28,042 nt of DNA, taken from the NCBI GenBank assembly GCA_051453625.1, contig JBOZIK010000001.1, positions 233,882,375 to 233,910,416 on the forward strand. The letters are read 5' to 3'. Made by a program: the position numbers and the translations under genes. This document shows, one piece after another, positions 8,701-17,613 of the stretch; position 1 is the stretch's first letter; each line of letters begins with the position of its first letter. The stretch is from Welwitschia mirabilis (taxonomy: Eukaryota > Gnetophyta > Gnetopsida > Welwitschiales). The notes beneath the pieces are model-generated. The model did no database searches, had not been told where the DNA came from, and was given only the letters and a program-made list of their open reading frames with translations.

Positions 8701-9426
8701 TCTTTACAATTATTAAATTGGGCAAAGATGACAATGAAAAAGGAGTGGATCAAAAGCTTTATAGAGGAATAATTGGTAGTCTCTTGTATGTCACGGCTAA
8801 TAGACCACATATAGCACATAGTGTGGGAGTTTGTGCTTTGTATTAAGTTAATCCAAAAGAATCTCACTTAGCATGTGCTAGAAGGATACTGCATTATCTA
8901 AAATCAACTCAATATTATGGCCTTTGGTATCCATATGATACTACTATAGAATTAGCTGGTTATAGTGATGTAGACTGGGCTGGCTATGAGGATGATCACA
9001 AGAGCATAAGTAGGGCATGCTTCTACATGGGAAACTATTTAGTGTCATGGCTAAGTAGAAAACAAAACTCAACCTTCTTATCCATAGCAAAGCTGAGTAC
9101 ATTGCTGTAGGTGCATGTTGTGCTTAACGTTTGTGGATGAAACAAATGTTGATTGACTTTGGAATCAAACTTGATTCAACAAAACTCTTTTGTAACAACA
9201 CCAATACAATAATATAATAAAAAATCTAGTCTAACATTCGAGAACAAAATATATTGACATAAGACATCACTTTATTAGAGAACAAGTTCAAAATCACATA
9301 ATTGACTTAGAATACATTAGTATTGAAGATCAAATTGCTGATGTTATGACAAAAAGCTTAACTAAAGAAAGATTCATTAACCTTAGGAAGAATTTAGGTG
9401 TTGGAGTCTGCCCCAATCGTCAATAA
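8701..9426 (+). pseudogene. Copia RNase H remnant and pol end
   Basis: Readable motifs are LACARRILHYLKSTQ, LAGYSDVDWAG with its catalytic Asp, KSISRACFYMGNYLVSWL, KAEYIAVGACCA and RLWMKQMLIDFGI. The last block has HFIREQVQNHIIDLEYI, IADVMTKSLTKERF and LRKNLGV. A TAA ends the frame at 9424-9426, which fits a natural pol end. TAA at 8844-8846 and 9125-9127 replace expected Gln codons. The region 9195-9270, around the CDN..AI motif, is badly damaged. Confidence 0.88.
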
Positions 9427-9738
9427 TCTTGTCAACTTTGACTATTATGATCCTACCTTTGTTATCAATCTCTTGATCTTGATCAACTCTACCAAATTTT
9501 TGGTTTTTGTGCCAAAACTAGTTAAATTTCAAACCCGGATGTCCTAGTAAAATTTCCTGGACATTGGGCAGTTCAACTGTTTGTAAATCGGTCTTTGTTA
9601 AAACCCGAACTTCTGGGCTATTGGTAACACAGATGCCCTCGATTCCATCCGATATATACATGTATCTAACCCTCATTCTTCTTCATTTCCCCTATCCTCT
9701 CTCAGTTAGTGTTCTTGTGGAGCTTCTTTTTCTTCACT
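9427..9738 (+). other. Copia pol to third-ORF spacer with splice-acceptor-like site
   Basis: There is no coding frame. Near its end lie GATATATACA (about 9649) and a strong pyrimidine run, TTCCCCTATCCTCTCTCAG, ending at about 9705. This looks like a 3' splice site about 30 bases before the ATG of the next ORF. Sireviruses are thought to express their ORF after pol from a spliced RNA, so the position fits. Confidence 0.4.
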
Positions 9739-10531
9739 ATGGTTAGATCCAAGCTTGCTTCAGGAAAGGCAAGGAACTTGCCTCAGAATTAGAATGGTTC
9801 TTCTCTCTAAACCATAGGAGGCAATGGATTAGTAGATTTTCCAAGAGACCAATAGCCCTAGAAACGAAAATTGACTTTGAATCTTTCAGGAGGAAGTAAA
9901 GATTAAACATTTGTTTGTGGAACAGGGATGGCAATATGCTTTTGAGCCAGATACTAAAGCAACTGCAAGAATGGTAAGGCTTTTCTACTGCAATGGCATT
10001 TTTAATTCTGAAGATTGAAAGATTAGAACAAAAGATTTTAGGAGAGATATAGAAATAGATTTGGAACCAATTTCTCTGATTACTAGCTATCCCAATGATG
10101 GTCTGTTTCATGAGATTACTTCAGTGAACTCTATTAGAGAATTTATGTCAATTGACTTTGAATCTTTTAGGAGGGAAGTAAAACTTGAACATCTGTTTGT
10201 GGAACAAGGATGGCAATACCCTCTTGACCCAGATACTAAAGCAACTGCAAGAATGGTAAGGCTTTTCTACTGTAATGACATTTTTAATTCTGAAGATTGG
10301 AAGATTAAAATAAAAGTTTTTGGGAGAGATATAGAAATAGATTTGAAACAGATTTCTCTGATTACTAGCTATCACAATGATGGTCTATTTCATGAGATTA
10401 GTTCAACGAACCCTATTAGAGAATTTATGTCAATTGAAACCCTTACTCTTGAGTTGTGTGGAAAAGACATAGTATGGAGACCAAATCTACCTACAAATCA
10501 ATTGAAGCCACTCTATCGAGTTTTGTTTTAG
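9739..10531 (+). pseudogene. Third ORF after copia pol, plant-transposon-protein-like domain
   Basis: ATG at 9739 begins MVRSKLASGKARNLPQN, followed by several stops. A domain then reads IDFESFRREVKLEHLFVEQG, TARMVRLFYCNDIFNSEDW, IKVFGRDIEIDLKQISLI. The pattern of an FY(C/A)N core followed by V.GR.(I/V)..... resembles the domain annotated as 'putative plant transposon protein' (PF20167). That match is from memory and needs a profile search. The domain is present twice in tandem; the second copy is open to a TAG/TAA-type stop at 10529-10531. In Sireviruses this position holds the so-called env-like ORF; I see no clear signal peptide or membrane segment here. Confidence 0.5.
9870..10432 (+). 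repeat. In-frame tandem duplication, 281 + 282 bp
   Basis: Unit 1 is 9870-10150 and unit 2 is 10151-10432; both start ATTGACTTTGAATCTTT and end in AGAATTTATGTCA. The second unit is 94 codons exactly and the first is one base shorter. The units differ at scattered positions (roughly a tenth of the bases by eye), so the duplication is old. It doubles almost the whole recognisable domain of the third ORF. Confidence 0.9.
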
Positions 10532-10554
10532 ATTTTTACAAATCAATTGAAGCC
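10493..10554. repeat. 17-bp direct repeat at the copia/gypsy junction
   Basis: ACAAATCAATTGAAGCC occurs at 10493-10509 and again at 10538-10554. The second copy ends exactly where homology to the gypsy module begins. It could be local slippage within the third ORF or a junction scar. Confidence 0.7.
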
Positions 10555-11250
10555 CTCCCTTCTTCCTATACCCTGTGCCCCACCAATATAGGTGAGCAAC
10601 AGTGGGAGTCATGCTGGTGGGGTGTGAAGAACAACAAGGCTCCATTTCAAGGGAAAGGTTCAAGATGCAAAAATTCTAAAAAGAACTACTCTAAAAGGAG
10701 AAATCACGATGGAACTGAGAACCTACCTTTAGCAGAGGAAGGAAGAGTCCTTTGGTTTCCTTTTGGTAATCAAATGTTCAAAATTTCACAAACTTAGTAT
10801 AGAATTGAAGGAAAGCTGACAACTGCTAAGTGTAAAAGTTAGGAGTTGGGCCCGCATTTTTATAAAGGAAGGCTAGGGTTTGTACAAAAAACGAGGAATC
10901 TTATCTAAAAAGGTGTGTAGTGGGTCCCCAACTTTTGTACTTTCTATAGGTCACATCAAAGGTAAAGTTGGAATTACTTTAGTTAAGCTGCAAAATTACT
11001 TTTATTAAATCATTAATCTCCTTGGCATTTTAATCTCACAATTCATCTTCTTGCCTATTTTACAAATGGTTGGTTGTGGGCAAGTGTTGGATACAAATCT
11101 GACCTCCAGATGCTAGAGAAACTCTTTTTTCGTCTCGCTCAACCCCTCTTCCTTTCTTTTCCCCTTCTTTGCTCTTTCTCCTTCTTTCCTCTCCTTCGTC
11201 TTTCTTTCTTTCTTCGTTCTCTTTTCTCCTCCTCACTTTTCTTCTTTCTG
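10555..11250. repeat. Copy 2 of LTR/antisense-promoter module
   Basis: It is homologous to 6530-7190. It keeps the first codons of the antisense gene on the minus strand (ATG at about 10654-10652, MEPCCSSHPTSMTPTVAHLY against MESYCPSDPVGMTHTVSYLY), the leader, the TATA/telo-box block (10859-10881) and the pyrimidine tract (about 11120-11270). It has about 100 bp (about 10880-10985) missing from copy 1. The antisense gene is truncated at 10555. It is either the 3' LTR end of a truncated second element or, if the antisense start lies inside the LTR, a 5' LTR. Confidence 0.7.
10859..10881 (-). promoter_or_regulatory. Second copy of the TATA/telo-box block
   Basis: The + strand has TATAAA at 10861-10866 and CTAGGGTTT at 10873-10881. 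Read on the minus strand this gives AAACCCTAG then TATAAA, as in copy 1. The whole stretch TATAAAGGAAGGCTAGGGTT is unchanged between the copies, although their flanks differ. Confidence 0.45.
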
Positions 11251-11277
11251 CTTCCTCCTTCTTCCCAACTAGATTCG

Positions 11278-11352
11278 GCGTGGAATCCAATCAAATTCCA
11301 TGTCCAAGGTGTGGAATCCAGTCCATTTCCATGCCCAGCGCATGGAATCTAG
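11278..11352. repeat. 31-bp tandem repeat, about 2.4 copies
   Basis: Units with TGGAATCC start at 11281, 11312 and 11343 (last TGGAATCT). Each full unit also carries the partial complement ATTCCATG or TTTCCATG, so every unit can fold back on itself. It lies just after the pyrimidine tract of copy 2. Confidence 0.65.
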
Positions 11353-11730
11353 CTTTTGTTTAGCCCTCCACCTCCCTTATTTTCTCCACTTCTAGTCTTT
11401 AGCCCAATCTCAGGGGTTAAACCGAGAACTCAGTTCCATGTCTTTCTGCTTCAGGATCTACCTTTAGTCTGGGTCTCTGGCCTACTTACTTGACAAGAAG
11501 ACATCATCCAACTACCTCACCCATTTAGGATCACAATTTGAACCCATTTTCATCCCCTCTTCTCTACCCTCCTCTTCTCTCCCTTTAATAACTCATTCAC
11601 CTCCTTTCTTCATTCCCCTTCGTTCACCTCCTTTCTTCATCCCCCTTAAGCTTCTTATTACTAGGCTTTAAGACCTGAGATCCCTACTCCAGGTCGCCTC
11701 TTCGTCATCCTAAACCATACAGCTCCCAGC

Positions 11731-12073
11731 CATGGCTGGCTCTTAGAAAGAAGAATCGGATGATGGCTCCACCCTTAACCTGAAGCCATTGACCTCTGAA
11801 GACCAACTCCAGTTCGCCTCTGAAGCACCAAACCACCTGTCCTTCCCTCCTACATCCCCCTTGTCTCCTTTTCATCCTTTTCTCTCCTTCCCTCTCACCC
11901 TTTTCCTTTCCTCCCTTTCTTTCTTTTTCCCCTCATCGTACCTCCCTTTCTCCTCTCCTCCATTTCCTTTCCTACCCCACCCCCCACCAGGGGCATCGAA
12001 TCCCTCATCTGCCTGCCTTCTACTCCCTCGACCTGACATCATTGCAGAATCTAGTTGCCAGTCTTATTTTTAG
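11731..12073 (+). pseudogene. Possible start of a gypsy gag or leader ORF
   Basis: ATG at about 11731 reads MAGS, one TAG stop (Gln expected), then KEESDDGSTLNLKPLTSEDQ and LQFASEAPNH. The acidic, polar composition looks like real coding sequence. It then becomes Ser/Pro/Phe/Leu-rich, which simply reflects a CT-rich tract (11860-11985) that may be an intron or leader. The stop is at 12071-12073. No gag motif is recognised. Its place after copy 2 would suit the 5' end of an element's internal region. Confidence 0.3.
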
Positions 12074-13929
12074 CGTTCTTCAGTCAACCTCTTCTTTAGG
12101 CTGTTTCATCTGAAGTGTAGTCCTTCAAGAGAGGATGTCACTCTCAAGTTCTCCATCCAGTTTAGCTTCAAGCCAGTTCTAGAAGAGTCCTAAGGTTGCA
12201 TCAAATCCTTAAGGCAACCCAGAGTCAAGGGAGCCTACCCGGGACATTACAATACGGGGTGAGTACTATCCTGATGCCTAATGAGGTGACCATTGTTTTG
12301 GTGGGGTGTTCCTCTCTGGTACCATCAGGGACTTGCTAGCTACTTGTCGATGCTCTACAAACTACTAAGTAGTATCTCAATTATGAAATCATAGCTAGCT
12401 CAAGGATGATGAGGACTATTAGATGACAATGAGATGCTATCCAGGCCTCTTCCCTTCCATAATCATACTAACTTTGCGTTCCTCCATGTCACTCCCTCTT
12501 CTCTATCTCCATCTACGAGACAGTGTTTCCCATTCTCTCTCGCTTCTAGGTCTTTGTGTTTGAGAGGCCCTCTCTATGCTCTCTTCTAATTTCTCCCTTC
12601 TCATCCTTCAATATCCTAAAGTTATATCCAACACTAGAGCTCCCCTCCATCTATACTAGATATTGACCTCAGCTTCACTTCTCTTCCTAATTCTTAGCCT
12701 GCTAACAGTTCTTTCTCCCCTGCGAAGAAGACTCATGAAGACCCTAGAAGAGGTCCCTATCAACTACATATTTTTTTGGATAGTTTTTATGCTCTTGTCT
12801 AGTTTTTCGATTTGCTATTTCCAGTTATCTATTTCTGCGATGTAACTGCTGCTCCTCCTCATTTTCAAAAGAGGGAAGTTTTTTTTTCCAGAGATTCAAT
12901 AATAAAAGAGCCCCTTTTTCTTACTATTTTATTACTTACTATCTGTAGGCACAATAGAGACACAGAGGACCTTTACCCACTTAGAAATAGCCTTGGGAGG
13001 AGATTCGATAGGAACCTCTAATCCCAAACCCAAATCTTTTCCATACACTTCACTTGGCACCTTGGAACAACCTGAGGACACCTCTTCCTTCAAGAAATCC
13101 TCTTTACTCTTTCCCTTCTTCTTTGTTTTGTTTTGTTTTGCTTACCATAATAACTATGAGGATTTACCCACTAGACCTAGCCCCCTCTCTAACCTGTTTC
13201 CTGGTTACTTTGTACCCTAAGGGAAATCACATTAGGTACCTAATTTCCAGCCACTCTCTAAAACAAGTCTAGGACCTCACCTTGGAAAGCAGATGTTGTT
13301 ATCACTTCCAAGCCTAGGGAAGGGAATTTGCATCAACAGATAGATTTTCTCTTACATTGAGTATCCAACTCGAAAGGGTTTTGGATACTATACAAGCTCA
13401 TGAAGCACAAAATGGATAGAATACTTTCATGTAACTTGGCATATAGGATATCATGCTAATGCTCAACACATTGGACGTTGTGATTTGTCATTGATGTCAC
13501 ATTAGAAAGTGTAGATTATGATGCTATAGCCAGGGATCTGACTTGAACTAGATTTGAGAGCTTGGGTCCTCCATAGGATGGTGGTTTTCTAGGAAGGGGA
13601 AACATGTTAAAAGAGGGTGCAGCAACAGGTGATTTCGATCAGATTTGGATGGCAATATAGAGTAACTGATCAGATCCTTTAGAGATGCAATTAGATTGAC
13701 GACAAATCTAATTTCTGGGATCTAGAAACATAGACCTTTTAACAATACGTAGCAAAGAAAAACAGGTAATACACATGATTCCCTTTTTGAGGCAAAACGA
13801 CTTTGACGCTCTTGTGTGTGCAGGTGGACACTCAAGTCATTGTACACCCTCTTACATGGGAGGTGGAACCATGAGAGTTCTAAATTGTTTCAAAAGTGTT
13901 ATTTGTTGGCTTTAAGTGGAATTTGACTT
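12074..13929. other. Unassigned retroelement-derived or intergenic stretch
   Basis: No domain is recognised. A pyrimidine tract with TTACTATCTGTAG (about 12949) precedes a short open stretch (IETQRTFTHLEIALGGDS...) that looks exon-like up to about 13110. A (TTTTG)n run lies at about 13121-13140. The C+T bias seen from 11540 to 12660 fades after about 13250. Nothing supports a named gene. Confidence 0.3.
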
Positions 13930-14500
13930 GCAGTTAGTTGATACCGGAAAACGGGGTTGTTACAAGGAAGGATAGTCACTACAGAGTTATGACTTATGGG
14001 GTCACATCAAAATACATTGAAAATTTTGATAATACAAGTTGTGTTGTAAGTTGGTTTTCATGCTTCAACATGAGATAACTGAGTCTTTCACTTAGGCTGA
14101 GTATGTTACTTTTGCAGAAACAACTATGGATATGGCTGGAAGCTTTACCCAGATGGTATGACATTAAAAACAGAAAAAAGAAAAGAAAAGAAGCATGCAA
14201 CATTTTGTGGTGGGCAAGTGCCATATGTTTTTCTACAAATGCAATATTTGATTTTTAGGCAAAGTATATTGATGGAAGATGTCATCTCATTAGGAAGGTT
14301 GTGAAAGATGGCAATTGATGGTGTAGAAGATTCACATGAAAAACATGGCAGATGCCCTAGAAAAGATTTTTTTTGTGGATAAGCATCCCTTCTGTAAGAG
14401 AAGGATTAGTTTAGCTCTATCTTGCTTTAGGTATTTGGAAGGTAGAGTATCCTAGTAGCTCATTTTAAAGGCTAATAAACTTGTTGATAAGTGGGAGAGA
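13930..14500 (+). pseudogene. Copia RNase H end, third element, heavily decayed
   Basis: The frame reads HEITESFT, a TAG, then AEYVTFAETTMDMAG. This is the ALSTTEAEY.A..EA...A motif of copia RNase H. After a damaged CDNQSAI region (about 14190-14250) it reads AKYIDGRCHLIRKVVKDG, the equivalent of TKHIDVR.HFIR..V..G. Then MKNMADALEK matches the NPADMLTK motif, and CKRRISL the C-terminal FK.C..L. Many stops and indels occur. A look-alike intron (GT at 14158, AG at 14263) was considered, but homology to the copia CDN region explains that stretch better. Confidence 0.7.
14489..14500 (+). other. Copia polypurine tract
   Basis: AAGTGGGAGAGA, followed by GTTGGATGTG, matches the usual plant copia arrangement AAGTGGGAGA(TT)|TGTTGG, where plus-strand DNA synthesis starts beside the 3' LTR. 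Position and sequence agree with the pol remnant upstream. Confidence 0.7.
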
Positions 14501-14501
14501 G

Positions 14502-14895
14502 TTGGATGTGAAGCCAAAGTTATGTGATTCTTTTTCATTGATATTTTTATGTTTGCTCCATGTTTAAATGTGAAGGGTGGATGTGTTATAAAATTACCTT
14601 GTGGTTAAGTTATTTTGCTAGAGTAGTAAATTAAATAAACTTTAGGTAGTCTTTTGGGTTTGAATCGTAACCTAGCATTATATAAAACCGCTCTTTTGGA
14701 GTTGTGAGTGTTAAAGGATATTTTTGGCTTGTACTTTCTGTGGAAAAAGATAGCAAGAGCTTTATTTGGCCGTCCCATGCGTATAACCTTGAAAGAGGTT
14801 GAAGTCTTCTTGTGTGCTTGTTCCTCCGCTTTATTTCTTTTCTGCAATTTTCTTCTGATAGTTTGTTTACATTTCTGCCTCATTTCTGTAACAAC
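14502..14895 (+). mobile_element. Copia 3' LTR, approximate ends
   Basis: It begins right after the polypurine tract (TTGGATGTG, start TG partly lost). It contains a TATA box TATATAAAA at 14679-14687 and ends near TGTAACA at about 14893. The right end is a guess because no second LTR is in the window. About 390 bp is a normal size for a short copia LTR. Small open frames inside it are taken as chance. Confidence 0.55.
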
Positions 14896-15292
14896 ATTGA
14901 CGACTCATGAGTCAAAGAGTGGATTAAAGATGTTTGAAAAAATAAGGTGCTCTAACTATCCATGACACAAACCCTGAACAACGAATAGGATCAAAGATGC
15001 TTAGAAGGGGAAGGTGGAAATCAGATTTAAAAATGTTCAACAAATTTGATCAAACAAATATTTAACAAATAAAATAACAAATACTAATTAAATGAATAGA
15101 ATTATAAAATTCCTCTTTGAATAAAGAATCAGGGTAGATGAAGAAATGACTTCAAAAGCTTTAGTTGTTATTGGAATTAAGATGAAACTAAGATGAACTT
15201 CTTTGCAGATTAGAGTATGCTCAATATGTATTACTTATACATTAACGGCACCTACATGTATATTCTTACTTCCTAGTATTTCTTTCTGACAG
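14896..15292. other. AT-rich stretch before the spliced exons
   Basis: No domain, repeat or clear exon. TTCTTTGCAG at about 15199-15208 looks like a splice acceptor, but no exon with a matching phase follows it. Confidence 0.3.
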
Positions 15293-17613
15293 ATACTGTT
15301 CATTATTTTTCCGAGGTTGAAGTTCAATGTTACCAAGGTTCACTTGGCAACTTTAAGGTCTCTACTTGTCACTGGTAGAAAACTCTGGTTTAAAAACAAA
15401 TCTGGATAGACCTGTTTTAGGCTCTAAAACTGTCAGTATTATGTTACTAATGAATAATCTCAAGTATCCCAAGTTATATTTTGGCGGAATTTTCAATGCA
15501 CTTTTTCTGTTGATATGATCTATCACTGATTTATAAGGCAGATTCCACTTTTTACTATATTACCATATCATTTTACTTGTATGCATTTCATTTTAACAAC
15601 CATTCATGGCAATTTCTTTCAGGTTCAAACCTTCCTTATGATTGCAGCATCAACCTAAGGAATATTTTATGGTTGGCACCATTTCCTGATTTCCCTAACG
15701 AACAACACTCCTTTAAATGGCTTGCTCCAGGTAGTTATCTTACACAACATAATAACAAGTTCAGATGTCTCATATTGCCTATTACAAACATCTAAGTATC
15801 TTTGTAAATATTTTGGATTACATTTAAGATATACTCGACTGTATAGCAAGAAAATCAAAACAAATATTTAATCGAAATGGACAAGAGTGAGGCATGAGTC
15901 TTTGGGTTTACATATATTGTTCTAAAATTGAAGACTTTGGCTGCTAATACGACAAAAGTGAGCTATAAGCTTACACATTCCTCGTTCAAATAATGGGGAT
16001 GCAAATTCTACCAACATTTTTGAGTAGCTTCCTGCAAACACACAATGTCTTTATACGATGGTTACATGGGCTACACAAAGCACTGAGTGGAAAGCAAAAG
16101 AATCAGTGTCTTCAATAATAATACAAGAAGTAAGAGTAATACAGAATGCTAACAAACAGTTCCGTAGCAACACAAATGGATCTGAAGGATTAATGAAACA
16201 CTAGATTGTCTAATCAGTTGCATGCAAATTGGCATTCTATTTATAATGGAACTAAGTGCTGATTTGATTCAAGAAAGATCGAATTCTATGTTTTTGTGAT
16301 TTTATTCTTCTTCAATAAACAGAAAAATAGAAAACACATATAGGCTCTTAAATCTATATTAACCTTCATAGAAATCCTCCCAAGCAACAAATCAATGATT
16401 TGGGCCCAAAATATCATTAATCAAAAGCAAGAGAAAAACAGGATTAGGAAAGTGTGTCTGGTCAGTGATGAGCAGGCCTGGAGCCAATGTACTCTATTGG
16501 TATTTCATTCCTCATCAATGCCTTGACAATCATTAACTGATATGTTTTGATGCCATGGATCATAACATTTACTTATAGGGAATTTGCCAGGGGTCGAATC
16601 GCTTGTTATGCTGCTGACAGTTACCATCAGCCTTTGAATTCTAAGTTAAGAGCTATGGCAATCAAGAAAAAAAATTAATAACATGATGTCAAACATTTAA
16701 ATAATAACAACACGACTATGACCAAGGAAAAAGTAAGGCAAGTGAATGAATCACTCAGAATCCATGAAAGACATGCACATTCAGTACACTTTCACTCTTA
16801 TTTTGTTTTGACATACATCAAACTTTTGAATCATGAGTATTTACTAAAGATTTGCTCGAAATGGTATAAAAAAGACATGGGGTTTCATTTTCTTGTGAGA
16901 ACATACATAGGGTTAATTTAATTCCGGTTTGTCAAGTGAGCAGATTGTCCAGCATTGGAATGCTTGGGATCCTAAGGGACTGTAATACCTTTTTAACATG
17001 TCTAATGGACTTATTCATGATTGATATTATCATGTGAGTAGCTGTGTGTACCTTATCATTACATTTGATTATTAATATGAGATATATCCTTTGTAAACTC
17101 TTGTGTTCTCATGAATGTGCGTGTCTTATGCTGTTAATACGTTTTGTGTGGCTTTGCATTAGAAGACATGCTTCTGACCATTATGATTACTAAATGACTA
17201 ACACTAGTGGCTATCCGATAATAAACTGGATTAAGCATCCATTAACACATTGACGCAATTCAAGTATCGATAACCATATTTAACTTCGTTATTTGTTATG
17301 TTGCTTACCTCATAGGTGTCTTGGTGGTACTGGATGCTAAACCTGGGGGAATAATATATGAAGACCTTCTAAGTGAGTGGGTTCAAGAATTCAGAACTAT
17401 TTATGAAGGTGAAAATTTAAAAGGAAAAAAATGACTTCTTACTTTTGTTGAATGTTCACAAATTATTTAAGCCTTTGGATATAAACACTCTCACAAAACG
17501 CTAAGTACATGTATATATATTTTTATGCAGATGATTTTGGAGATGTGATAATGGATGTTAACTACCTAAATTGTAAAGGATTTTTAGCAGAAAATAAGAT
17601 CTTGATTTGTTAG
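15293..17613 (+). CDS. 3' part of an unnamed spliced gene, core exons
   Basis: Four short exons have good splice borders and matching phases. A is 15293-15374 (TTTCTTTCTGACAG before, CTG|GTAGAA after). B is 15623-15730 (TTTCTTTCAG before, CCAG|GTAGTT after; NLRNILWLAPFPDFPNEQ). C is 17316-17408 (CTCATAG before, GAAG|GTGAAA after; VLVVLDAKPGGIIYEDLL). D starts at 17531 (TTTTATGCAG; DDFGDVIMDVNYLN). Introns after A, B and C are all phase 1 and no stop occurs in the joined frame. Read straight on, D ends at TAG 17611-17613. The peptide is protein-like in composition and not a retroelement motif I know. I cannot name the family. Upstream exons are not visible; the decayed copia element lies directly upstream and may sit in an intron. 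It could be a pseudogene. Confidence 0.5.
15731..17315 (+). other. Long putative intron between exons B and C
   Basis: The stretch of 1585 bp is AT-rich. An open stretch at about 16580-16680 (GRIACYAADSYHQPLNSKLR) has an acceptor-like TTACTTATAG before it, but no donor and the wrong phase, so it is not included as an exon. Nothing else is recognised. Confidence 0.35.

Larger units (their letters stand above)
7291..10554 (+). mobile_element. Decayed Ty1/copia element, Sirevirus-like, partial
   Basis: It holds the end of integrase, RT, RNase H and a third ORF after pol, all on the + strand. The 5' part lies in the gap or is missing, and no flanking LTRs are visible. The right end abuts the second gypsy module at about 10555. 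A third ORF after pol and wording such as VSWLSRKQN and CCAQRLWMKQ suggest the Sirevirus clade; this is an inference from family knowledge. Confidence 0.8.

Noticed and set aside
11060-11290. Arg/Lys/Glu-rich minus-strand ORF
   Set aside because: It is the complement of a pyrimidine tract, so its composition is an artefact.
11860-11985. Ser/Phe/Leu/Pro-rich stretch that looks like membrane segments
   Set aside because: It comes from a CT-rich tract and has no helix-like pattern in the other copy.
14128-14263. Exon-intron-exon reading in the third copia fragment
   Set aside because: The supposed intron aligns in content with the copia CDNQSAI region, so it is decayed coding sequence.
14605-14965. 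Two overlapping small ORFs on opposite strands
   Set aside because: They lie in and beside the copia 3' LTR, overlap each other, and show no domain.
16575-16682. Possible exon with GRIACYAADSYHQPLNSKLR
   Set aside because: No donor site follows and its phase does not match exons B and C.
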